Assembly: GCA_021781855.1 (NCBI GenBank)
Contig: JAJXWC010000008.1
Coordinates: 1-27,986 of the forward strand
Length of the DNA stretch: 27,986 nucleotides
Direction of reading: 5' to 3'
From: Bacillota bacterium
Lineage (GTDB): Bacteria; Bacillota; Bacilli; Lactobacillales; Streptococcaceae
Under the pieces are notes generated by a model, which did no database searches, was not told the DNA's origin, and worked only from the letters and a program-made list of their open reading frames with translations. Numbering within the stretch: the stretch's first letter is position 1; each line of letters starts with the position of its first letter. Of the stretch, positions 15,794-23,325 are shown piece by piece. A program made the translations under genes and the position numbers.

Positions 15794-15822
15794 ATTATAT
15801 GCTTTTTAGCAAAATTTGTCAG
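15794..15822 (-). promoter_or_regulatory. Promoter of the GNAT gene
   Basis: CTGACA (15817-15822) and TATAAT (15794-15799) are 17 bp apart on the minus strand. It lies only a few bases after the peroxiredoxin terminator. Confidence 0.8.
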
Positions 15823-15827
15823 CTACT

Positions 15828-15859
15828 AAAAAAGTTTGACAGATTTGTCAAACTTTTTT
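15828..15859 (-). terminator. Strong terminator downstream of ahpC
   Basis: A 13-bp stem (A-run plus GTTTGAC, pairing with GTCAAAC plus T-run) has a 6-base loop. The T-run serves the minus-strand transcript; the hairpin is symmetric enough to work in both directions. Confidence 0.9.
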
Positions 15860-15965
15860 GATGTTTTCTTTGCCCGCAACTTTCTCTTTTCAGATTGCTA
15901 CGCCTCAGATACTCGCTCGTTGCAATTCAAAGCGAATGCTCTGGGTAGAAGTGTATATAACTGAA
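15860..15965. other. Short unassigned gap between ahpC and its terminator
   Basis: This stretch has no open frame of note. Short pieces (CCGCAAC, AGCGAATGCTCTG) resemble parts of the mosaic repeats elsewhere, but too weakly to call a copy. Confidence 0.4.
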
Positions 15966-16529
15966 TCAAAGATGATTAACCAATTCAAGACCAGGTGTTA
16001 GCGTTTCTGAACCTTCTGCCCATTTCGCAGGACAAACTTGGTCGGGATGTTTTCGGATAAATTGTGCAGCTTTAAGTTTATTTACAAGATGAGCAGCATT
16101 TCGTCCAATACCGTCAGCCGTAATTTCAACGGCTTGAATAACACCATCTGGGTCAATAATAAAAGTTCCACGCTGAGCAAGGCCTTCCTCTTCATCTAAA
16201 ACATCAAAAAGACGTGACAACTTCCAATTTGGGTCAGCCAACATTGGATACTCGATTTTACCAATTTTGGGGCTGTCCATGTGCCAAGCAGCATGAACGA
16301 AATGTGTGTCCGTTGAAGCTGAATAAACTTCAGCTCCAAGCATTTTGAGTGTTGCATACTGCTCTTGCAAATCCTCAAGCTCTGTTGGGCAGACAAATGA
16401 AAAATCTGCAGGATAAAAAACAAGTACATTCCATTTTCCTAAAAAATCTTCATTTGTAACTGTTTTAAATTCTAAATCATGGTACGCCTGTACCGAAAAT
16501 TCACCGATTGTTTTACCTACTAATGACAT
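15966..16529 (-). CDS. ahpC: Alkyl hydroperoxide reductase C / typical 2-Cys peroxiredoxin
   Basis: This 187-aa cytoplasmic enzyme reduces hydrogen peroxide and organic hydroperoxides. The peroxidatic cysteine is C47 in PADFSFVCPTE, and the resolving cysteine is C166 in HPDQVCPAKW; both are present. GIGRNAAHLVNKLKAAQ is typical of the AhpC group, as is the tail LTPGLELVNHL. ATG at 16529 has AAAGTGG 7 bases upstream. No ahpF reductase gene is next to it, so its electron donor is encoded elsewhere. A terminator lies about 107 bases downstream, after an AT-rich stretch. Confidence 0.96.
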   Translation of the reverse strand: MSLVGKTIGEFSVQAYHDLEFKTVTNEDFLGKWNVLVFYPADFSFVCPTELEDLQEQYATLKMLGAEVYSASTDTHFVHAAWHMDSPKIGKIEYPMLADPNWKLSRLFDVLDEEEGLAQRGTFIIDPDGVIQAVEITADGIGRNAAHLVNKLKAAQFIRKHPDQVCPAKWAEGSETLTPGLELVNHL

Positions 16530-16561
16530 AAATTAACCACTTTCTAACATTTGATAAGTTA

Positions 16562-16567
16562 ATTATA
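16562..16567 (-). promoter_or_regulatory. Putative -10 box of ahpC
   Basis: TATAAT lies on the minus strand within AGTTA-TAAT-TAACT, a partial palindrome. It resembles half of a PerR box (TTATAATNATTATAA), but the second half is poor. No good -35 is seen. Confidence 0.4.
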
Positions 16568-16605
16568 ACTAATTTTTACAGAAAAGTCTGGCAATTTATC
16601 TCGAG

Positions 16606-16709
16606 ATTTCATCCCACTGATGTTAGAGTACAAGAAACAGTTAGTCGCAGTCGCAAAGCAGCTGACCCTACGGCAGTAGAATGAAAGCAGCACTTTCTAG
16701 GCTAAAACA
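16606..16709. repeat. Mosaic intergenic repeat, copy E (about 100 bp)
   Basis: The left part CCACTGATGTTAGAGTACAA matches, on the other strand, 1160-1178 in copy A. The middle GTTAGTCGCAGTCGCA matches 21207-21222 in copy H. The right end, read on the minus strand as GTTTTAGCCTAGAAAGTGC, is the common end motif. It lacks the core hairpin. Confidence 0.7.
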
Positions 16710-16731
16710 TCTGGTTCGGCTATTATCTTAA

Positions 16732-16914
16732 TCAATGGTGGAGCAGAAAATTCACTAGCCAATAGCCAACATAGGCCCAACTCAATAATCCATGCCAGAT
16801 TGCTTTCAACAAAGCACCACCATTTTCAGCAAATCGCATTCCACAAGCCAACAAAAATCCCGTAAAATACAAGCCGCTTGACACATCAACATTAATTTTA
16901 TTCCTTTTTTCCAT
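16732..16914 (-). CDS. Small membrane protein, 60 aa
   Basis: The protein starts MEKRNKINVDVSSGLYFTGF and is dense in aromatic and glycine residues, with two likely hydrophobic segments (about 14-27 and 35-58). The composition (DVSSGLYFTGFLLACGMRFA, then HGLLSWAYVGYWLVNFLL) looks like a real conserved membrane protein rather than a chance frame. The ribosome site (GCGAG) is weak. A possible TTGGCG-17-TAGAAT promoter overlaps the terminator just upstream. The function is unknown. Confidence 0.6.
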   Translation of the reverse strand: MEKRNKINVDVSSGLYFTGFLLACGMRFAENGGALLKAIWHGLLSWAYVGYWLVNFLLHH

Positions 16915-16956
16915 ACACTTCTCGCTTTCTGCCGATAGATACTACTTTTATTCTAA

Positions 16957-16980
16957 CAAAAAAGCTGGCAAGCGCCAACT
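16957..16980 (-). terminator. Terminator of the ArsB/SLC13-type transporter gene
   Basis: AGTTGGC and GCCAGCT pair (one G-T wobble) around GCTT and run into six T, beginning 3 bases after the stop codon. Confidence 0.85.
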
Positions 16981-16983
16981 CAT

Positions 16984-18168
16984 TTAAAGGACTGAGACAA
17001 TTAAAAGTCCAAATAAAGTTAAGATTGCAAGAAAAGCTAACATACAGTAAGCAAAATATTTTGCAAATCCTGCAAGCTCACCACGTGCTTGAACTGAAAT
17101 TATTTTATAAGCAATCAGCGTTGCCATTGATGCTGTTAACATACCGATTCCACCGACATCTGCACCGAGCAAAACGGACATCCCGTGTGTGGTGAACTGA
17201 GACATCAGCACTGCCGCTGAAATATTTGAAATCAACTGACTAATCAAAACCGTTCCCAAAAATGCGCCTTGCGCTCCGCCAAAAGTATGTTGTACAAAAT
17301 CCGTAATCTGGTGAATATTGACCAAGTTGCCAACAATAATGAAAAAACACATAAAAGTCAAAAGTAAATGATAGTCGGCAGTCTTGAAAAGTTCTCGTTT
17401 ATAAATGAACACAATAAGCGCTGTAATCACGGCCGCTGTCCAATAAAATGGAACGCCAAACATATTCGCTTTTGTAAAAACGGAAGTCGCCATGAGCACC
17501 ATAAGTGCCACAAAAATCATCACTTCAACAATATTAAATTCTTTAGGCTTTGTCTCAATGTGAATTGGTTCTTTATCAATCAAAAAGCAGGCAAGATTGA
17601 GCACAACTAAACCAGTCAGCCACATCGGAATGGTTCCTTTGAAAAAGGCTAAATTATTTGAAGCGAGATTGAAAAAATTATAAACATACAAATTGTGCGG
17701 ATTTCCGAAAGGCAATAAGGTGGACCCCATATGACAAGCCGGAACAATGAAGGCTGCACCAAGATAAACTGATTTTCGATTTTGCACATGCTTTGTGATA
17801 TAAAGATAAAGCGGAAGCATCGTCAAAATTGTCAAATCATTCGTGAAAAAGACAGCTAAGAAAAAAGTTAAATTCGTTGTAAAACGAACAAGCTGACGAG
17901 TTGTTTTTGACCAACTGACCATTGTTTCGCCAATAAAACGCAATAGTCCAGAAGCCCGAAAACCGCCAATAACTAGCATCAAGCCAAAAACGGTCACAAT
18001 GACTTTCCAGTCAAAATATTTTGTCGTGAAATGTGCTGAGCCAAAAACCATAGCATTAAGTGCAATGATAAATGCAACAAGAAAAACCTTGTCACGCGTA
18101 AAGAACTGCAGAACTGCTGCAAGAGCAGGATGAGTCGCTTTTGGTAGTTCTGTCTGTGGTTGTTCCAT
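16984..18168 (-). CDS. ArsB/NhaD-superfamily (SLC13-like) anion or cation transporter
   Basis: This is a 394-aa polytopic membrane protein with about ten to eleven helices in two similar halves. Signatures include FFTNDLTILTMLPLYLYI in the first half, GSTLLPFGNPHNLYVYNFF, and LISNISAAVLMSQFTTHG in the second half. They match the ion transporter superfamily of ArsB, NhaD and SLC13 proteins. The substrate cannot be told from sequence; there is no arsenic regulator or reductase nearby. ATG at 18168 follows GGGGAG by 4 bases. It is a single gene with its own extended -10 promoter and terminator. Confidence 0.88.
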   Translation of the reverse strand: MEQPQTELPKATHPALAAVLQFFTRDKVFLVAFIIALNAMVFGSAHFTTKYFDWKVIVTVFGLMLVIGGFRASGLLRFIGETMVSWSKTTRQLVRFTTNLTFFLAVFFTNDLTILTMLPLYLYITKHVQNRKSVYLGAAFIVPACHMGSTLLPFGNPHNLYVYNFFNLASNNLAFFKGTIPMWLTGLVVLNLACFLIDKEPIHIETKPKEFNIVEVMIFVALMVLMATSVFTKANMFGVPFYWTAAVITALIVFIYKRELFKTADYHLLLTFMCFFIIVGNLVNIHQITDFVQHTFGGAQGAFLGTVLISQLISNISAAVLMSQFTTHGMSVLLGADVGGIGMLTASMATLIAYKIISVQARGELAGFAKYFAYCMLAFLAILTLFGLLIVSVL

Positions 18169-18224
18169 TTTCTCCCCTAACCTAAGTCGCGTATTTACAT
18201 TCTGTTTACAAACACGCTTCTCTA

Positions 18225-18233
18225 ATTATAGCA
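18225..18233 (-). promoter_or_regulatory. Extended -10 promoter of the transporter gene
   Basis: TGCTATAAT lies on the minus strand 57 bases upstream of the start codon. The extended TG compensates for the lack of a good -35. Confidence 0.55.
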
Positions 18234-18299
18234 ATAAATTAGAAAAGATAAAAGCAATTTTGCATGTTTTTTTCGAATGAAACAAAAACTTACTTGGTT

Positions 18300-18480
18300 G
18301 GTTTCAACTCCCGCCAAATTTACAGTACAACCCTGTATCTACGATATGAGATTTCCCTGTCCATCTATGCTATCCATCACTCTATCTCCATTTTGTTGCG
18401 AAAGACGAAAGCTTCGCTTTCCCTATTCCCACCTGAAAGAACACCGTGCCATTAAGGTTGCAAATGCTCGCTACGGTGCT
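18300..18480. repeat. Diverged mosaic repeat, copy F
   Basis: The right part has ATTAAGGTTGCAAATGCTCG (18451-18470), which matches the conserved core flank in the plus orientation but without the normal hairpin and right flank. The rest (for example CGAAAGACGAAAGCTTCG) is only loosely related. Two overlapping open frames on the plus strand here have no ribosome site or family resemblance and are not accepted. Confidence 0.5.
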
Positions 18481-18485
18481 AAGAT

Positions 18486-18520
18486 AAAAAAACTTCTGAC
18501 AAAATAGTCAGAAGTTTTTT
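18486..18520 (-). terminator. Strong terminator of the suf operon
   Basis: A 14-bp perfect stem (AAAAAACTTCTGAC with GTCAGAAGTTTTTT) has the loop AAAATA. It lies about 210 bases after the sufB stop, so the suf mRNA carries the 76-bp tandem repeat in its 3' region. It is symmetric and could act in both directions. Confidence 0.93.
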
Positions 18521-18572
18521 CGAATTTGACTGCTTCGTCAAGCCCTTACTGTATTCAATTTTAGCAATGTCC

Positions 18573-18738
18573 TTTCTTAACCGATTACGAAAGTTGTCTT
18601 GCTGCGCAAGACTTTATCCGCAACCTCAATCGTGAAAAAGCATTGCTTTTTCTTAACCGATTACGAAAGTTATCTTGCTACGCAAGACTTTATCTGCAAC
18701 CTCAATCGTGAAAAAGCATTGCTTTTTCTTAACCGATT
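18573..18738 (-). repeat. 76-bp tandem repeat at the 3' end of sufB (copies G1, G2 and a partial third)
   Basis: Two full units (18575-18650 and 18651-18726) differ at only three positions, all transitions. A third partial unit of about 12 bases (18727-18738) covers the sufB stop codon and last codons. Each unit contains the core hairpin in minus orientation (18585-18630 and 18661-18706): ATTGAGGTTGCGGATAAAG, the stem GTCTTGC/GCAAGAC, then ACTTTCGTAA. It also contains GAAAAAGCATTGCTTTTTC, a near-perfect palindrome. Confidence 0.95.
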
Positions 18739-20126
18739 GAGCCTTCCATTGAGTAAGAAATGAGTCGGTTAAGCTCAACTGCGTATTCCATAGGTAATTC
18801 TTTTGTAAACGGTTCAATGAATCCCATGACAATCATGTCCGTTGCTTCTTTTTCGGTTAAACCTCTACTCATCAGATAGTAAAGCTGTTCTTCTGAAATT
18901 TTAGAAACCTTTGCTTCATGCTCCAGTGCCACTTGCGAATTATGAATTTCGTTAAATGGCACGGTATCTGAGCGTGAAATGTTATCCATGATAATCGTAT
19001 CGCATTCAATATGGGAAGCAGACTTTTTACTATTTGGTCCAAATTTTACCTGACCGCGATAATTGACTGCACCGCCGCCTTTGGAAATGGATTTGGAAAT
19101 GATGCTTGAGCTTGTATTCGGCGCATTATGAATCATTTTTGCACCAGTATCCTGATTTTGCCCAGCGCCTGCAAATGCAATCGAAAGCATTGTACCCCGC
19201 GCACCTGGTCCATCCAAAATAACTGCCGGATATTTCATGGAAACTTTGGAGCCCAAATTGCCATCAACCCATTCACAAGTGGCATTGGCTGCAGCACGCG
19301 CACGTTTTGTGACGAGGTTATAAACATTGTCCGACCAGTTTTGAATGGTAGAGTAACGCATATAGCCACCTTCTTCGACAAAAATTTCGACAACAGCCGC
19401 ATGAAGTGAACTTGCAGAATAAGTGGGTGCTGTACAGCCCTCAACGTATTGAACTGATGCCCCTTCCTCAACAATAATCAGCGTCCGCTCAAATTGTCCT
19501 GATTTTTCATTATTAATCCGGAAATATGCCTGAATCGGAATATCACATTTCACACCCTTTGGAATATAGACAAATGAACCGCCAGACCAAACTGCCGAAT
19601 TCAGCGCCGCCAGCTTATTATCTGTCGGTGGCACTAATTTTGCAAAATATTTTTTAAAGAGCTCCGGATATTCCCGCAAACCAGAATCCGTATCTGTAAA
19701 TACAATCCCCAATTTTTCAAATTCTTCACGCATATTATGATAAACAACTTCGGACTCATATTGCGCACTTGCGCCTGCCAAATAAGAACGTTCTGCCTCC
19801 GGAATTCCAATCTTTTCGAACGTTTCCTTGATTTCGTCAGGTACTTCTTCCCAGCTTCGTGCTGCCTTTGCCGATGGTTTCTGATAATAGACAATATCGT
19901 CAAAATCAATATCGGACAAATCTGGTCCCCACTTAGGCATGTCTAATTTTTTGAATGCCTCAAAAGATTTCAAACGAAATTCAAGCATCCACTCCGGTTC
20001 GTTTTTCGTTGCTGAAATCTCACGAATAACTTCTTCTGAAAGACCCAAGCCTGTTGTGAATTCGAGTTCCGCATCATCATGAAAACCATATTTATATTCT
20101 TCCAGTTCTGGAATTTTTTCTGCCAT
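18729..20126 (-). CDS. sufB: Fe-S cluster scaffold protein SufB
   Basis: This 465-aa cytoplasmic protein forms the SufBC2D scaffold on which Fe-S clusters are built. The beta-helix core has YVEGCTAPTYSASSLHAAVV with a conserved Cys, and SHIECDTIIMD with the second key Cys. The end HNSQVALEHEAKVSKISEEQ then YYLMSRGLTEKEA is typical. ATG at 20126 has AAAGGA 8 bases upstream. It is the last gene of the suf unit, 62 bases after sufU. The stop codon lies within the start of the third 76-bp repeat unit. Confidence 0.98.
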   Translation of the reverse strand: MAEKIPELEEYKYGFHDDAELEFTTGLGLSEEVIREISATKNEPEWMLEFRLKSFEAFKKLDMPKWGPDLSDIDFDDIVYYQKPSAKAARSWEEVPDEIKETFEKIGIPEAERSYLAGASAQYESEVVYHNMREEFEKLGIVFTDTDSGLREYPELFKKYFAKLVPPTDNKLAALNSAVWSGGSFVYIPKGVKCDIPIQAYFRINNEKSGQFERTLIIVEEGASVQYVEGCTAPTYSASSLHAAVVEIFVEEGGYMRYSTIQNWSDNVYNLVTKRARAAANATCEWVDGNLGSKVSMKYPAVILDGPGARGTMLSIAFAGAGQNQDTGAKMIHNAPNTSSSIISKSISKGGGAVNYRGQVKFGPNSKKSASHIECDTIIMDNISRSDTVPFNEIHNSQVALEHEAKVSKISEEQLYYLMSRGLTEKEATDMIVMGFIEPFTKELPMEYAVELNRLISYSMEGSIG

Positions 20127-20188
20127 TTACTGTATCCTTTCTACGGTCAAACAAGCACCTGACGACGATTTGTCTTGCAAGTACTTCC

Positions 20189-20671
20189 CTATTTCTGAGC
20201 TTCGTCATGCGAAGCTTCATCTGCAACATGAGCTGTCTTGTCGTTATCTTCAGTAATCGCTTTTTTCAGAGCATTCCAAGCCAACGTTGAACATTTTACA
20301 CGAGCTGGAAATTTAGAAACTCCAGCTAGAAATTGTGCATCGCCGAGCTGCTCTTGCGCAGGATTTTCTTGACCAGTCACCATTTCGCTAAAAATTTGTG
20401 CTAATTCTAGTGCTTCAGCTTTCGTTTTTCCAATTACAGCTTCTGTCATCATTGAAGCAGAAGCCGTTGAAATCGTACAGCCATGCCCACTAAAAGCAAT
20501 ATCAGAAATTCTATTCCCCTCAAAATCAACAGTCAGACGAATGACATCCCCGCAAGTTGGATTGTTTAAATCAATCATGCAACCTGCTGTCAACTCACCC
20601 GCATGACGAGGACTTGATGAATGGTCAAGAATGACCGCACGATAGAGATTATCTAGTTTAGAAAGTGCCAT
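20189..20671 (-). CDS. sufU: SufU zinc-dependent sulfur acceptor for SufS
   Basis: This 160-aa IscU-like protein accepts sulfur from SufS in Gram-positive bacteria. The zinc ligands are all present: C40 and D42 in NPTCGD, C65 in SGHGCTIS, and C127 in RVKCSTL. The Gram-positive insertion between the second and third Cys (about residues 85-120) is present. The C-terminal tail (about 140-160, acidic with several His) is longer than in many homologues. ATG at 20671 follows AGAAGG by 7 bases, 18 bases after the FMN-binding gene. Confidence 0.97.
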   Translation of the reverse strand: MALSKLDNLYRAVILDHSSSPRHAGELTAGCMIDLNNPTCGDVIRLTVDFEGNRISDIAFSGHGCTISTASASMMTEAVIGKTKAEALELAQIFSEMVTGQENPAQEQLGDAQFLAGVSKFPARVKCSTLAWNALKKAITEDNDKTAHVADEASHDEAQK

Positions 20672-20689
20672 TTTTAAACCTTCTTCTCT

Positions 20690-21067
20690 TTATAAAAGTT
20701 GTTCCAAGTTCGTTGGCGTCAGCTCAAGCGCTTCACGACACCAAGGATAGTTGGCTTTAACTTTTTCGTAATCTGCACCATCAGCAAGCAATCTTGCTTT
20801 TGCACTCAAGCGCCAGCCAATTCCTTGATAACCGTTTTTTCCTTCAACTTCCCTTACTGCAAGCAGAGCAAGTACTGTATCATTGACTTTGATATCAGCT
20901 TCAAGATGCGTAAAACCTGCCGCTGGTGCCAAAAGTCGTCCGTCATCTGTCAGCTGTACATAAGAAATCCATGTTCCCGTCATATGCGGTGCAGCTTCTG
21001 CTCCCCACGAAGTAATGGCAACTTCGCCTTCGTATTTAAGTGTTTCTAAAAATTTATCTGTTAACAT
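20690..21067 (-). CDS. FMN-binding split-barrel (pyridoxamine 5'-phosphate oxidase-like) protein
   Basis: This 125-aa protein is of the small PNPOx-like flavoprotein type. Its pattern is GEVAITSWGAEAAPHMTGTW, then DGRLLAPAAGFTHLEADIKV, then GIGWRLSAKARLL, consistent with one split-barrel domain that dimerises to bind FMN. The exact substrate is unknown. It lies 18 bases upstream of sufU, so it is cotranscribed with sufU-sufB, an unusual place for such a gene. ATG at 21067 has only a weak A/G-rich ribosome site. Repeat H lies upstream. Confidence 0.82.
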   Translation of the reverse strand: MLTDKFLETLKYEGEVAITSWGAEAAPHMTGTWISYVQLTDDGRLLAPAAGFTHLEADIKVNDTVLALLAVREVEGKNGYQGIGWRLSAKARLLADGADYEKVKANYPWCREALELTPTNLEQLL

Positions 21068-21095
21068 TTTTCTTTTCTTTCAATGATATATTTAT

Positions 21096-21291
21096 CTCAG
21101 CAGCACGTGCTATAGACAAGAGCTTCGCTCTCGCTATCTACAACCTCAACAGTACACTGTACTGTTGAGCTGTTAAGCTGTCAATGCTCGCTGCACAAAC
21201 AAGTTCGTTAGTCGCAATCGCACTAAGGCGAAATGGCAAGCTTCGAATTTCGCTTGAATAAATTCAGTTGGAGTTGAAATTCCAACTGAAT
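21096..21291. repeat. Mosaic intergenic repeat, copy H (about 195 bp, the most complete form)
   Basis: This fills the gap between the nitroreductase and the FMN-binding gene. It contains the core in minus orientation (21108-21150, stem AGAGC GAA GCTCT), a perfect 11-bp palindromic hairpin CTCAACAGTAC/GTACTGTTGAG (21145-21169), GTTAGTCGCAATCGCA as in copy E, the hairpin GCGAAAT/ATTTCGC (21228-21253) as in copy B, and an 11-bp hairpin ATTCAGTTGGA/TCCAACTGAAT (21262-21291). The last hairpin has no T-run, so it is not a clear terminator. Confidence 0.85.
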
Positions 21292-21302
21292 AAGTCTCTA
21301 CC

Positions 21303-21920
21303 TCATTTTACATCAATAATTTTATCTACTGGTAAACGATAGTGTTGAGTACCTATTTCTTCCGAATGTCCAAAAACAATAATCAATTCAGGACGATAGC
21401 GCTCATCTATTTCCAAAATTTTGTTTATTTTAGGTGTTTTGTCAAATCCTAAAATAAAGTTCCCTTTATAGCCGGCATCATTGATTGCATACATGAGATT
21501 CATTGAAACCAATCCCGTATTTAATGCTAAGTAGTCTGATAAGTACTGCGGACTGAAAGCACCAATTTCTTTGATATAGTGGTCTTTCAAGCGGTCAAGC
21601 CATTTTTCTTGAGTTTCATTTTCAACTGTTGCTGTGTTCAGCACTTCGGTCAAACGTTCCGCTGGTTTGGTATCGGAAAAAATCACAACTACAGCAGGTG
21701 CATTTTGAATTTGAACCTTATTCAAACTACGCCCTTCTTGCGCCAATTCTGTTTTCTTTTCTTCTGAATCCACGATAACAAAATGCCATGTTTGCATATT
21801 CACACCAGACGGTGCATAATGTGCTTCGTTCAAGATTGCTTTTATCGCCTCTACTGAGACTTTTTCTGTTGAAAAACGCGCTACCTTATGTCTTTTTCTG
21901 TTTAATTCACTAAATTCCAT
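21303..21920 (-). CDS. Nitroreductase-family FMN flavoprotein
   Basis: This 205-aa NAD(P)H-dependent oxidoreductase is of the nitroreductase fold. The N-terminus has the FMN phosphate-binding basic pattern NRKRHKVARF, then APSGVNMQTWHFVIV, and in the C-terminal half DYLALNTGLVSMNLMYAIND (the dimer helix) and FGHSEE near the end. The true substrate is unknown; such proteins reduce nitro compounds, quinones or flavins. ATG at 21920 follows AAAGGG. It stands between sufS and sufU, flanked on both sides by mosaic repeats (H and I), with no terminator visible, so it may be cotranscribed with suf. Confidence 0.9.
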   Translation of the reverse strand: MEFSELNRKRHKVARFSTEKVSVEAIKAILNEAHYAPSGVNMQTWHFVIVDSEEKKTELAQEGRSLNKVQIQNAPAVVVIFSDTKPAERLTEVLNTATVENETQEKWLDRLKDHYIKEIGAFSPQYLSDYLALNTGLVSMNLMYAINDAGYKGNFILGFDKTPKINKILEIDERYRPELIIVFGHSEEIGTQHYRLPVDKIIDVK

Positions 21921-21957
21921 TTCATCCCTTTCTCATCCTCAACCATTTCTAATACCA

Positions 21958-22093
21958 TTTAACCTAGCAAATGCTTATTATTTATGCTGTACAACGTCTA
22001 GGCTACTCTGTTAAGGTTGCAGATAAAGAGAGCCAAAACTCTCGTCTTTCGTAGCACGAAGTGCAGGAGTAGCAAACACTTCCTAGGTTAAAA
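21958..22093. repeat. Mosaic intergenic repeat, copy I (136 bp, MITE-like with inverted ends)
   Basis: The ends TTTAACCTAGCAAATGCTT (left) and, on the other strand, TTTTAACCTAGGAAGTGTTT (right) match at 17 of 22 positions. Between them is the core in plus orientation (22011-22055): TTAAGGTTGCAGATAAAG, the stem GAGAG/CTCTC, GTCTTTCGTAGC. No clear target-site duplication and no transposase gene are seen. It separates sufS from the nitroreductase. Confidence 0.85.
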
Positions 22094-22104
22094 ACTAAAT
22101 AATA

Positions 22105-23325
22105 TCAGAAACTGAAAAATTCTTTTGTTTTTATCAATGCTTCAATAAGCTTATCACAATCTGCTTTTGTATTGTAAAGATAAAAACTTGCACGAGCCGT
22201 TGCTGCAGTGCCCAGATAGGAAAGAAGTGGCTGTGCGCAATGGTGTCCAGCACGAACAGCGATGCCTTCCATATCAAGCGCAGTTGCCACATCATGTGGA
22301 TGCAAACCATCCAGATTAAAAGCAATAACCCCAGCTCGCTTTGTGTTATCCGTCGGACCATAAATTGTCAGTCCGTCAATCGCACGAAGTTTTGGCATGA
22401 TATAATCAACTAATTCCTGTTCATGAGCTTGAATATTTTCAATCCCTACATCACACAGGACATCTATCGCAGCTCCCAAAGCAATACTTCCAGCAATATT
22501 GGGTGTGCCTGCTTCAAATTTCCACGGCAACTCCGTCCAAGTCGAATGACTTTCATAGACGAAATCAATCATTTCCCCACCAAATTCAATCGGTTCAAAC
22601 CGCTTAAGCAAATTTTCGCGACCGTAAAGCACACCGATACCAGTAGGCCCCATCATTTTGTGACCGCTAAAAGCGAAGAAATCACAGTCAAGCGCTTGAA
22701 CATCAATTTTCATGTGCGGCGTAGATTGCGCTCCATCAACGACCATATATGCGCCGTGTTCGTGCGCGATTTTGGCAATTTCGCGGACAGGATTGATTGT
22801 ACCTAGCACGTTTGATACATGAGTGATAGAGACAAATTTTGTTTTGTCCGTAATTTTTGCACGGAGGTCATCCATGTCAAGTAAACCATCTTTAAGATAA
22901 ACAAATTTTAACGTTGCGCCAGTTGCCTTCGCAGCTTCTTGCCAAGGAACAAGGTTGCTGTGATGTTCCATAATGGAAATTACGATTTCATCATCTGCGC
23001 TTAAGATTTGACGAGCAAAATGAGCGACCCAGTTTAAACTTGTCGTTGTGCCACGAGTAAAAAGGACTTCGCGAGTTGAGTTAGCGTTGATGAAGCGACG
23101 CACCTTTTCGCGCGAAGCTTCATACTCGGCTGTTGCACGCTCAGCGAGGGTATGAACCCCACGATGAACATTGGCATTGTCATTTTCATAGTAATGGCGC
23201 AACACATCAAGTACCTTTTTGGGCTTTTGCGTTGTCGCAGCATTATCAAGATAGATGAGTGGCTCGTCGTTGACGACTTGGTCAAGAATAGGGAAATCTT
23301 TGCGGATTGTTTCAACATTAAACAT
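22105..23325 (-). CDS. sufS: Cysteine desulfurase SufS
   Basis: This 406-aa PLP enzyme takes sulfur from L-cysteine (group II desulfurase). The PLP lysine is K223 in FAFSGHKMMGPTG. The persulfide-forming cysteine is C363 in RAGHHCAQPLL. The catalytic His is in MEHHSNLVPWQ (about H121-H122). The partner is SufU. Its ATG shares one base with the sufD stop (TAATG), implying coupling. Confidence 0.98.
   Translation of the reverse strand: MFNVETIRKDFPILDQVVNDEPLIYLDNAATTQKPKKVLDVLRHYYENDNANVHRGVHTLAERATAEYEASREKVRRFINANSTREVLFTRGTTTSLNWVAHFARQILSADDEIVISIMEHHSNLVPWQEAAKATGATLKFVYLKDGLLDMDDLRAKITDKTKFVSITHVSNVLGTINPVREIAKIAHEHGAYMVVDGAQSTPHMKIDVQALDCDFFAFSGHKMMGPTGIGVLYGRENLLKRFEPIEFGGEMIDFVYESHSTWTELPWKFEAGTPNIAGSIALGAAIDVLCDVGIENIQAHEQELVDYIMPKLRAIDGLTIYGPTDNTKRAGVIAFNLDGLHPHDVATALDMEGIAVRAGHHCAQPLLSYLGTAATARASFYLYNTKADCDKLIEALIKTKEFFSF

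Noticed and set aside
16562..16580. PerR box in front of ahpC
   Set aside because: Only one half of the TTATAATNATTATAA consensus is convincing.
16984..18168. Arsenite efflux pump ArsB
   Set aside because: The superfamily fits, but no arsR, arsC or arsD is nearby and the substrate cannot be read from the sequence.
18264..18507. Two overlapping plus-strand open frames upstream of the transporter
   Set aside because: They cover repeat F and part of the suf terminator, lack ribosome sites, and the translations show no family pattern.
18573..18738. A possible CRISPR-like array from the 76-bp units
   Set aside because: The units are contiguous direct repeats without variable spacers, and no cas genes are near.
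21262..21291. Hairpin after the nitroreductase gene as a terminator
   Set aside because: The 11-bp stem is good, but no T-run follows on the transcript, so I left it as part of repeat H.
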